Assembly: GCA_905221605.1 (NCBI GenBank)
Contig: CAJNDS010002801.1
Coordinates: 250,001-314,000 of the forward strand
Direction: 5' to 3'
DNA: 64,000 nucleotides
Source: Symbiodinium natans
Taxonomy: Eukaryota > Sar > Dinophyceae > Suessiales > Symbiodiniaceae
Below the pieces are notes generated by a model that was not told the origin of the DNA, did not search any database, and saw nothing but the letters and a program-made list of their open reading frames with translations. Each line of letters starts with the position of its first letter. Within the stretch, counting starts at the first letter, position 1. A program made the position numbers and the translations under genes. Shown here piece after piece: positions 11,351 to 21,479 of this stretch.

Positions 11351-11756
11351 CTATATTCTTTGTATTTGTTTTTTTTCTTTATTTACATCTCATAAACTGA
11401 ACAGACATGTAAAATGTGATGTGTTTAACGTTACTATACGTTATATCCCATGTTATAGTAAATGTTGCGATATGTCATTACGTGCTTTTGTTAAACCTGC
11501 CTTTTCATATGATTATATGTTGTCATTCGTTATTCTATGCCATTATATGTTGTCAGATGTTCTATACTTATATATATATATATATGTACATATACATATA
11601 TACATATACATGCACATGCCTGTGCTTTTGGACGACTCCTTGCCTGATTTCTGCGAAGTAAGCCACTCTGACACGATGACACGATGGTAGAAGAGCCAGC
11701 TTCGAAGAATTCGATGCGACTTATGCTTGCGACTTGTAACTTGGCCGCTGCCCGGA

Positions 11757-11830
11757 TAAAAATAATAATGGTAATTGTATTAGAAATAATAATAATAATA
11801 ATAAGAATAATAATGATAATAATAATAATC
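11757..11830. repeat. AAT trinucleotide microsatellite
   Basis: Interrupted AAT units. The minus frame reading a run of Tyr here is an artefact. Confidence 0.85.
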
Positions 11831-13394
11831 AGGTACTCTTTTAGGCAAAAGCTTCGGCCGTGGCTTGTCGGATCGGAGACGACGGGCCAGATTTTTGCCT
11901 GCGTTTGCAGGGGTCTTCATGGGGAGCGTTGCCCATCTTCCCATTTTTGGCTCACAGGCGCGACCCTCAGCGAACAGTCCACCATATTTCACAGAGACCC
12001 GACATTGTTTTGGGCCTTCCACCTGATGTTGCCTGACATTGCAATGCGAATACCCCTCAGGCCAGTTGGCCTGAGCATGATCAACCAGCCTCAGAAGCAA
12101 AACTCCTGGGCCTTGACAAGCAGCTAGACACTCCTGAAGGAAAACAATGCGGTGAGGTCGCGGCACCCTTTGGCACCCACCGCATCGGGGTGATGCTGCG
12201 AGTTTCAATCCACTAAGGCTTGGGGCCTCTGCTCTCCAAACCTGCTGCAAAAGCCAAATGACGTTCAAATGTCGCGAAGGCCGGACTGCGGCCGCGTCCG
12301 CTCAGTCCGGGCTGTCTTTGATGCCTCGGAGGTGGCGGAGTCGGTGCAGGCGGCGATGCCACCAGGCACAGGCCCGGGCAAGGAAGCGCCGCAGAATCAG
12401 CGGAGGAAGGCAGCGGCAAGGACAGCCCTCGGATGCCGTAAAAGCACACGGCACGCACTTCAGACTAAAGCTCATAAGGCATGAAGCTCATGCCTCTTCT
12501 GCCATGGGCTGCTGCTCATGCCCTGCAACCATCGTAGCATATCGTAACCCCATAAAATCCTTCCTGCACCCCCCAACTGAACTGGGCACCTTGTGCACCT
12601 CTACCTAGCATCTAGTAGCGGATTGGCCCCTTGAAGCCCACGGACTCATGACTTCCCGTGGCGAGGGACAGGAAAGCCGGAGCTGAGCAGCGGCTGTCCG
12701 GCCGCGTCAATCAGATAGTGCTCGTGAGTCAAGCTGAGGACGTCCTCAGCTCCAGGTCCATGGGCTCCCATGAGCCCCACGTCATAACATGGCACGAGTA
12801 TGTCGACCCAAGGAAATCCCGAAACGCACATGCCAGTCTTACACAAACCTCACGACCTGTGCACGATCCGAATAGGCCGGCCAGGGCTTGCCATGTCTCA
12901 ACCATCACGGTGTCCGCACCTGTGTCCTCCGTTGCTCATTTCTATACATGTACACCTACATGTACCGTATGTAGCTACTAATGGTATATACCGTTACTCA
13001 TTCTAACAGGCTTACATACCACCGCATGCACTTCTGTGTTGGATGGCCTTGAACGATGGCTGATGCCTGCGACAACTGTTGACAACTGCAGCCAGTCAAA
13101 GATTTTTTAATTGCAGACCAGGGGCCGAGAACCGGATGCCTTCAGTCACATGCACATTGTGGCAGTCTTAATAGTCCTACATCTCTTTGGTGACAGTCAC
13201 GAGTGGAGCTCTGAGTCACAATAAACGAAGGACCCGAGGCATCCTAAATCCAGATCCCACGGCCCCACGAAGCAACATCTTGACAAGCACGGTCACTGCA
13301 GCACTTGGCGAAGAAGGAGGATGGGCTGCAGGTACGAGGGCTGGACTCCTGCTCACGGCACAAAGTCTCGGCAAAAAAGCCCTGGGCCACAGGC

Positions 13395-13560
13395 GACCTT
13401 CAGGCCTACCAACAGGCTACCACAGGCCTAGGCCTGTGGGCACGTAACCTGGAGGTAGGCTGGTAGGCTGGTAAGCCTGTGGGTAGGCTACCATAGGCCC
13501 TGGCAAACCTGTAGGCGCCTACCCATAGGTCTACGGCAGGCCTACCCGTAGGTTAGGCAT
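13395..13560. repeat. GTAGGC/GCCTAC-rich patch with 20-bp palindrome
   Basis: Many copies of GTAGGC or its complement in both orientations. A perfect palindrome, CCACAGGCCTAGGCCTGTGG, lies at 13420-13439. Confidence 0.85.
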
Positions 13561-13835
13561 GGCCTGATATCGCGGAAAGAGCCATGTGTGTGCGTGTCCC
13601 CTTCCAACCCTCGGGTCCGTAGCTTCCGCCGCTTCTGGCATAGAGCCGGACGGGGACTCGTAGACGATGCACTGGTGAAAATTCGCCTTCCATGAACATG
13701 CTTCTGATGCGCGAAACGGACCTCTCCGGGACTGCATAATTCTCGCAGGGACTTCGGGCCACCAGCATCCTGGCAACATCTCGGGCCTTACGCACGTAAA
13801 GCTCCAAATCCCATGGGCCGTCTGCTGAGAGGCTT
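13553..13835 (-). CDS. Possible coding exon, unknown protein
   Basis: One minus frame carries a protein-like stretch (PWDLELYVRKARDVARMLVA, then RSMFMEGEFSPVHRLRVPVR). A second open frame overlaps it, so the call rests only on residue composition and agreement with the dominant strand. No family is recognised and the splice sites are unresolved. Confidence 0.22.
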
Positions 13836-13839
13836 CCTC

Positions 13840-15870
13840 GGTTGTGGACGGTGCATGCCCTGTGGTTTCTGCTTGGCCGGACCCGTAGCCTGTGCCACAC
13901 AAGGCCTGGCACATTCTGCACAATGATTTGCTGCCGGGGCACGCAGCTCGAACCTTGCGCGGGCAACAACCAGACAAAGCTGTTAGAAGCTGAACGACGA
14001 GGTGACAGCAAAAGCCATCTGCGCAGTGCAGCGCAAGGCGCAAGCCTTCAAAAACATCCGCGTGCAAGATGGTGTATTCCACACCCTGTGGCCCTGTGCT
14101 GCACCTTGTCCTAAGACCACTAGGACCAGGCTAGCCCATCCTTGCAGCAGAAGGGCCGTACCTGCTGCTCTCCACCGCTGACCTTAAGGTTCAAAGGAAT
14201 TTTTGTACGCCTGCTCAAGACACAGCAAAAAGTTGCGCACAAGAGTCCAAACACTTACCTCAGAAATCCTTTCGCGGCTTGCGCATAACGGCCTTGCATA
14301 CTGTCCACCCTCATATTGCCCGAAGCCTGAATGTCTCAGTGAATTAAGCACCAGCTGAGCCACAGCCACCTGCAGGGCGGCCGAGGCAGCCTCTGGTAAC
14401 TTAATCACTGGGCAGGCTTCAGCTCTGCTCTTTAGGGAAGGGTTTGAGCCGGTTGGGTTTTGTGTAGGTTGCTTGGCTTCTTTCGGGTTAGACCTTGTGT
14501 GCGTAGGCACAAGACCCGAAGCTACATCTCCGGGAGGATCTTGTTGCCGCGGCGAGGATTCTCGGACAAGAGCTCCAAGTCGCGCAAGGACTTCGAAGCA
14601 AGAGGTGCCATTTGCTGAGCACTCTACCCACAGACGTCGGCAGGACAGTACGTGACTAGTATCGCAGCCACTTGGCTACTCAACATTCCAAACTCCCAAA
14701 CCCACGCCCTATTGCATGGTCTTCCGACTGCTGGCCTCCAAATGGGCCAGCCCCGACTGTGACAGTGCGGAAGTCACCTTCACATCTTCACACCGTGAAA
14801 CTCCCTGGGGCTTGGGACTTGCGAAGGAAACACACACACACACACACACACTCCCAAATGCAAGGTTCGTCACCGAGGCTTTGGGAATGGGGCCTTGGAG
14901 TCTGCGGCTTCTGTCTACTTTAGGAAACCGACAGAGCTCACACCTGGCTCGGTTGGGCATCGGCATCAGGTGTATGGAAGGCAGGAGATTCAGAGGGAAC
15001 ATAGGGGAAGGGGCCGGACTTGTCAGTACTTGTCAGCGTCATCACCATGCAAACGGATCCTGTCTCTGAACTGCTCAAGGCACAAGGATATCACAACTCA
15101 GGGGTTGGTTTCCTCTTAGCTGGGCGTCCCGCTGGTGACCTGAGAGACTGTTGAACTCTGCAGTGTGCCAGAACAGTAGATGGATTCTGCAACTTGTTTA
15201 TCAGCCGACCATCCTCCAGAGTGTTGCATCCTCACCACCAACACCTCCTCTTAAAACCCAGGCGCCGCTCGCATTAGCTGCTGTCGTTGCGCGCCCAAGC
15301 AGCGCGCGATGGCAGAAACAATCCGATCCTCGGCCCCTAGACAGTGAGGGGGGCATGGCTTTTGTGGCATCAACATGTGCTCTATATATATATATATATG
15401 TATACATCTACATTAAATATACGTACGTGAATAGTAGAATATATCAATCTAATGTTGCATTTAGCCGGGATCCTGCAAAGCTAACAGCCACTTGGCCCTT
15501 CAATCTGCGATGTTGTCAGATGTTAACCAAGCCTTTCGGGTGCTTCCGATGTAGCGCTTGTGGCATGTACCGTGAGTGACGAACGAAGTGAGGTTCCGAT
15601 GTTGCAGCTGAGTCTCACAGAACTCTGACTTCATCAGCTCCAGATCGTTTCCTGACCACCCTAGGCCCTACTGTAGCCCCTAGGCCCTATACGGCCCGAT
15701 GTGATGTGCCAAAGCACGTGTCCAGTGAGACAGCCGTGAATTCAAGAGGGATCATCGAAAGTCAACTGCAGGCTGGTTTCCATTGACATCTGGCTGGGCC
15801 CGCACCGTGGAAGCAAAGTCGTACTTCACCCCATCCTTGGATTGGAGGTGAAGAAGGACAGTCCATCACA
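13840..15870. other. Unassigned with short possible exons
   Basis: A minus frame at about 14430-14340 reads LPEAASAALQVAVAQLVLNS, faintly like the start of MutL proteins, but nothing follows it. AC and AT repeats at 14829 and 15381. Confidence 0.3.
14829..14851. repeat. AC dinucleotide repeat
   Basis: About eleven AC units. Confidence 0.9.
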
Positions 15871-15875
15871 TACTG

Positions 15876-16095
15876 TCATTGCAGCTCAGCACATGCAATC
15901 CAGAAGGCGATGACGAAGAGCTCTCGCGGGGCATCTAGCATCAGCTGCTCACAGACCGAGTCGTTTGGCCCGGTGAACCGATCCTCGCTGCAGCGCCCTG
16001 TTGGGTCTGCCTCAAGATCCGTCAAGTCGATCCAGAGGAAGTGCCTTGACATCGCCAGCGTGACAGTGGAGCAAGCGTCAATGTCACGTAGGTCT
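15876..16095 (-). CDS. Coding exon of unknown protein
   Basis: The exon follows a clear pyrimidine-rich acceptor (TTTCAATCTTGCAG on the minus strand). It reads RDLRDIDACSTVTLAMSRHF, then WIDLTDLEADPTGRCSEDRF, and near its end ELFVIAFWIACAELQ before TGA at 15876. The mix of acidic, aromatic and Cys residues looks like a folded protein. It could be a last exon, or a GT donor near its end could continue it. No family is recognised. Confidence 0.42.
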
Positions 16096-16889
16096 CTGCA
16101 AGATTGAAACGTGTGGGGGTCAGGTTCGTCTCCATTGGGTTGCAATGCATCCGAAGCCTCCGAAGTAACACTGTTGCAACACGAACCCTCAACCGCCCAC
16201 TGGGGCACTGCATCGCCACAAGCTCCAGCCTCGGCGAGACACAGGTTTTGAGCGTCTGGCTTGGCACTCAACGAACAGCAGCTGAGTTTTACATAATAAC
16301 ATCGTGGACCTCAAGAATTTCCGTGGAGCGATGCGGCCGTACTGAAAAGGGCTCATAAGCTGGATTGGATCATGGGATATGGCGGCCACCAGGCTGTCAG
16401 GCTCTTTTCTGCCTGCCCCCTTCAAAAACATAACACTGGCAATCATTCGCTTATGCGCAAGACCGCAGCAACGACGCTCTCTCCATCCACAAGCAACGCT
16501 CCCCTTACACGCGGCAGGGTGCCATCAAACGACGAAAACCCGCTGCCAAGCAGCTCAGTAATGACTCTGTCACCATCAAGTAGAAAGTGTTGATGAGTGC
16601 GTACAGACGTCGACACGCAGTAACTCTAAGGCTGTGGCAACTCCTCTTGCTGCAGACGTTGAGCGCCCGAAAGTAGCTGAGGGTGTCGGAGCAAATGCTG
16701 CCGACCTGGGATGATGCTTTCAGAAGTGCAGTGTGAATGAGGAGTAGTATAAGGCAGCAACCAAGCGAGCCCCTGCAATTGCCGCATACTGCACCACAGC
16801 TTCAAACACACTAGCCATGAAAACTGGCTGCTTTAAGCAACCTTTCACATACAGGGATGTCCTCCAGTGAACACTCCCCCCCATCAAAG

Positions 16890-18370
16890 CAGAATGAACT
16901 TTCCAGAGTTGCGCTGTGCTTGGTGCTTGCTACTCATGCTACTGTTGGTATCATTACTGAAAACCTGGTGGGTTCCCTGCACCCCAGAAAACCTTAAATG
17001 TAAGTCTATAAGGTGCATATAAGAGTTTATGAATCACTGGGCGTACTAAGAGAGGCTACATAGACTTCACAAGTTCTATAAATTGCATGGCATTCTGCTG
17101 TGCCGGGAGTTCAGATTTTCATAAGTTGAACAAATCTCAACAAACTTTTACCCTTGTTTATCTTCATTTCTGGAACAATTTTCTTAATTTTAATTCGTTT
17201 TCATAGACGTTACTCACTTTTGCTGTTTCTACATATGTTGTACTGTACTTAGTCTCATGAATGTTAATAGATGCTTGAACAATTTGAAATACGTTAACTT
17301 TAAACCATTTAACTTCAACTCAATCACTTTTCATCAACTTGACCTATTTCACCTTTCCAAAATCTTGGTTAGAATTCATGAGTTTTCATCAAAAAAGGTG
17401 TTAAAAATCTCAATGGCAGTTTAAACAAGCGTATTAGTTTGAAATCTTGACTAATTTTAATGCTTTTGATGAACTATACGTAGTTCGGATTAGTTTCCGT
17501 TGCGTTTAGCCATTATTAATCCCTTTTAAGCAAATATTGCATAACTTTATCCAGGTCGAATTTACGCTAATTGATTTACACTATAATTTTGATATGTGTA
17601 TTCTTCATCATTTCGATTCAATTTAAAGACTCATGTTACGTGATTTTTGTTTAGTTCTTTGCTGTTTTTCCATGTTATGATTCATTTTAACCATGTTTTT
17701 TAATCTTGACATATTGTATCTAATCTCTCTTGTTTTGAGCTCGTTCCAATAAATCTGAAAAATTTCAGTAATTCTAATAAATTTTCCGTAGTTGCGATTC
17801 AGCTTCATGAATTGTCAATAATATAAAGCTAATTGCTTTGAATCATTATATTGAATTTGCGATAATTATATTCAATTCTGCTAGTTTTTCTTTACTATTA
17901 CTTACTTTCAAAAAAAAAAAATATATATATATATATGTATGTGTATATGTGTATGTATGTATATATACATGTGTGTGTGTGCATTTATCTGCTTAATCTT
18001 ACTTAATTGTTGATTTTATTGTTTCATACTTCATGCACTTTCATGTCTTCGAGCGCATTTTAGTGATTTTGATGTTAACGAAATTTCGTATTATTGACGA
18101 TTTATACTGAGTTCAATTTTAATGAATTTTGGCTTGGATTTATTGGAGGTAAGTTCACCTAGTTTCAATCATTTAAGCTAATTCTCACTTGAACTATTTT
18201 TCATTCCAATCAATTTTGATGATTTCTCATGATTCCCGATGCTAGTTGATGATTTTATGATGGGCAATAATGAGTTTTAATTCCTATCAAGTGTTTGTTC
18301 AGTACCCTTTTACTAACTTTATCTAATTTCACGTTTGACTTCATGTCAATCAAGGTTAATGAGCTGTGAT
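16890..18370. other. AT-rich island
   Basis: About 1.4 kb of AT-rich DNA with frequent stops in all frames and many near-repeats of phrases such as TTTTAATGAATTTT, TTTTCATCAA and TTGATGATTT. It holds an A tract and AT/GT microsatellite at 17911-17981. No coding signal; it could be an intron or intergenic. Confidence 0.7.
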
Positions 18371-18560
18371 TGCTTTCTTTCATTCAGGAGTTTGTAGCCT
18401 CCACCCTCCGGGGCATAGTTGAAGGCAAGGAGCTGGCAGTTTTTGCTTCAGCAAGGCGCTCCGAGTTCAAGTACAACTCCTCAGCAAATCTCGGCGAACC
18501 GTTCTGCTTCGGAAGTCCGAACAAAGATCCGTCGAACTACACTGTCAGCTTCAGACCTAC

Positions 18561-18715
18561 CGGAAGATTTTGGCAGATGTCGCCCCTTCTCCTTTTATAG
18601 GCACATGGTGAACTCTGAGTGGCCAGTCCTGCTTGTTCCACCTCGCTGACGGCTTCTTCAGGCACCCAGCACGCTCCAATCGCTCCCGCTCGCACCGATA
18701 CTTCTGAATCTGGGC
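18561..18715 (-). CDS. Internal coding exon, unknown protein
   Basis: It is bounded by a CATCCAG acceptor and a strong GTAGGT donor on the minus strand. It encodes a charged, probably helical segment (AQIQKYRCERERLERAGCLK) followed by WPLRVHHVPIKGEGATSAK. A plus-strand frame from about 18382 to 18600 (EFVASTLRGIVEGKELAVF) overlaps its end and also follows a plausible acceptor, so the strand is not certain. The strand bias of the window favours minus. Confidence 0.35.
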
Positions 18716-18779
18716 CTGGATGCGAAGAGGCCGACGATGACTACACCAAGCAAGCCGAGTAATCACATCCGTAATCCAT

Positions 18780-20380
18780 AGGTCGAGTTGTCTGATTCAC
18801 GCGCGCGTCTATTTGTACAGCAAGACACTGTTACACAATGTTAAACATGTCATCGCTGACGAGTTACGAGTTGAGCTTCTGCAGAAGTCGTAGAAGTTGC
18901 TGGTAAAGAACTCTTTCACACTTACAATCCGGGCTGGGGGGGTACTCTGCGAAACTTTTTTCGGGGTGTCACTCCAGCGATACTCTGCGGGATACCGATG
19001 GATGCCTTTCTGTTACATCCAACAACCCCACACTGAGGAATCTTCAGTTCGGAAAGGAATATGCAATGTGTATGAAACACAAGTGATACTCTTGAAAAGT
19101 GACGGGCCTCATGCTAAAGAAAGGGACGTGTCGCCAAGCAGGGCGCAGGAAGTGCCCCTTGCTTTTTGCCTCCTACACGTATCTAGCTACACGATTCCTT
19201 CCCTCAGATGTTTCGATCCTGGCAGTGTCCCACCCGCCTCGTAGAGTCGGTTGATGGCTCTTTCCGCATGTGGCGGTAGCTCCTGCCAGCGATCATTCAT
19301 TGAGAGCGGATATTTCAATTCGGCTTGCATTTCATACGCGGGTTTCTCAGCCATGCGGGCTGGAGCTCCTCGAGCGAGCGGCCGTACACGGTCAGCTCAA
19401 GCTCTTGCACCCCTTTCCCAGCGCCCATGGCTTAAAAAAAGCAGCTTCAAAGCGGCCAAACTGGGGTGGGGGGGGGGGGGGAGGCCTCTGATGAGGCGTC
19501 TACTGCAGATTCTGTGATATGCGCTCATCTGTTCGCTTGATCCTCTATCCGATCCCCTTCGGATGCGTGGAGCCAAGAAGCAACATCCACCTGGAGGCTT
19601 TGCGCCCCTCATATTCCCCATGCCATGCCCACATCATGGATCAAACAGATTGGACTTTCTTCCACTCGCTGAAGTTCGCCTGCACACACCCAAAAACCCT
19701 AACCCGAAACCCTACCCGAACCCTAAATCCTAAACCCTAAACCCCAACCCACAAAATCAGCGAAAAAACCCAACCATAAACCCGATGTTTAAACCCTAAA
19801 CCCCAACCACAAAATCAGCGGAAGTCTCTGCAAAGCGCCCTCTCGCCTCCAGAGCTCGGCAACCCCAGGCTGGTGCCTTAAGGGGATTTAGGGTTTAGGG
19901 TGCGGGGTCTTCAAAGATGCGCATTTCCCAAGAGAGTACCCCTCACATGCCCCCAGAGTAAGATCATCCTTGTTTGTAGGAACCCCCCACAATGGGGCAT
20001 TCCGTGTTTGTTTTAGGTTTCCTTTTGGCGTGCCGTCCTAGACATCGCAGAGGGGCCTTCTTCTCTCCTGGTCCGGATCCCGCGCGCCATCCATCTCCAG
20101 CACCTCCTCTGACTCTGAGTCCTTCCAACTTCAGTACAATAAACCGCTGAAGAAGAAGTGCGAGGAAACAGGAGCGCAACCAGGAGCTGGAGGTAGGGAG
20201 AGCAAGAGCTGCAATCTGCTCTTTGCTGGACTGGCGGGCTGCATGCAGGCGTACCGCGCTACAAGTCTTCCACGGCCTTGAGTCTGAAGGAAGTTGTTCC
20301 ATTCTTAAGAGGGCTTCCGGCCTAGGATGTGGGCCTCAGGTTGCAGAGCAATGGCTTTGTAAACCCCTCTGCCGAAGCAA
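18780..20380. other. Unassigned; includes telomere-like blocks
   Basis: A plus-strand frame at 18897-19244 is open without a recognisable family. A G tract lies at 19470-19482. The rest is described under the telomere-like repeat. Confidence 0.4.
19692..19901. repeat. Interstitial CCCTAAA / TTTAGGG telomere-like blocks
   Basis: Degenerate CCCTAAA units at 19692-19745 and 19791-19805, and TTTAGGG units in the opposite orientation at 19887-19901. A unit of about 30 bp, CCCTAAACCCCAACC then CAAAATCAGCG, occurs twice (19733 and 19791). Confidence 0.8.
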
Positions 20381-20389
20381 TCAACCCCG

Positions 20390-21320
20390 AGCCAACTTGG
20401 AGTTCAGTAACGTGAGCGACAAAGCAAGGGAGACGCTTGAGTCCCCTGCTGAGGCCTCTTCATCGTCGTCCTTGTCAACGTCTACAGGCCGATCCACATC
20501 TGCATCCTCCTGCGCACGTGCACAAGAGGCTTCAACCTCCGCACTGCGCAAACACGGCGGCTCTGAACTTCCACCCCTGGCCCAAAAATGCGAGAGTAAA
20601 TGACAGGCATCGTCACTGCATCAGCATTTCTTGGAAGCTGATGGAAGCTGATGGAAGCTGTGGCATGCGGTGAACCGAAGCTAGGGAACACATTTCGAAG
20701 ACCGACCCGCCTAAAAGAGTGCCGGAAACTATCAATTGGCACAAAACGCACCGATGCAGGCCCGCTGTGCTTCTCGACTGCATCAATAAGGAGGGCGACG
20801 AGCCCGGAATAGCCCCATATCGACCCCAGAACCCTCAACCCTCACTTTTGGAGCGAAGGAGGCCTGCAAGGCCAAACGCCGAACGAAACAAAAGGCGGCA
20901 GGGACAGGGTCAACACCAACTTGTGTGGGGAATCGGCTTCCGAGGGCCCAAAAAACGAAGACACCATAAGGGGCCCCCCCATGTCCTGCTCTGACTCTTC
21001 CGACTCCCCAGTCTCCACATCGACATCTCGGGGGGGTTGCTCGGTGTCCTGCCGGGGACACGTTGGGAGCTCCAAGAGCCACGACTACGACAAGCGACAC
21101 GCTTGTAAACGTGCGCCAGCACCTGGTGACAACACAGGTCCGCTACTGGAAGTGCCTACAGGGCCCAAACCCCTAGGCTTCCTCGACGCTCAAAACTCGG
21201 GTCCCACAACCCCTACCAAACTCTGTCAAACTCTGCAAACGCTGTAGAAAGTCCGTAAACCCAGAACGAAACCCCAGCCGCCACTCCTCCTCCTCCGACT
21301 CGGACTCTGATCCCTCGCCT
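20390..21320 (-). CDS. Acidic low-complexity protein, several exons
   Basis: Three minus-strand stretches share an acidic, Ser/Glu/Asp-rich style and sit next to AG acceptors. About 21320-21240 reads ERGEGSESESEEEEWRLGF, after TCCTGGAAG. About 21050-20930 reads DVDVETGESEESEQDMGGPL, then SSFFGPSEADSPHK. About 20570-20390 reads EVEASCARAQEDADVDRP, then VDVDKDDDEEASAGDSS. The overlapping plus-strand frames are Ser-rich complements. No domain was recognised, and first and last exons were not found. Confidence 0.45.
20632..20661. repeat. 10-bp tandem repeat (TGGAAGCTGA), three units
   Basis: Three consecutive decamers in a noncoding stretch next to the acidic gene. Confidence 0.8.
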
Positions 21321-21440
21321 CGCTCCTTCCAGGAGTTTGAGAGTCAGCGATGGCCCAAGGCTTGCACAAACCGCACATGGAACACATTCGGGCATATGGA
21401 GCGCGATGCCATGCACCCAAAACGCCTGTCTCGACATCGG

Positions 21441-21473
21441 CATGCACTGCATGCACTGCATGCACTGCATGCT
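21441..21473. repeat. 9-bp tandem repeat (CATGCACTG)
   Basis: About three and a half units of CATGCACTG. Confidence 0.8.
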
Positions 21474-21479
21474 CAATGA

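Larger units (their letters stand above)
11160..13390. other. Unassigned, AT-rich in the first third
   Basis: 11160-11640 is AT-rich with AT/TATG tracts. A minus frame at 12268-11780 is open but ends in the AAT repeat. Nothing convincing in 12470-13390. Confidence 0.4.

Noticed and set aside
11780-12268. Minus-strand 162-codon frame
   Set aside because: It ends in a Tyr run from the AAT microsatellite and has no motif or splice support.
14340-14430. Possible MutL/MLH3 N-terminal motif (AVAQLVLNSL)
   Set aside because: The usual Ala-Gly-Glu segment before it and the Asp-Ala-Gly-Ala segment after it were not found. Ten residues are too few.
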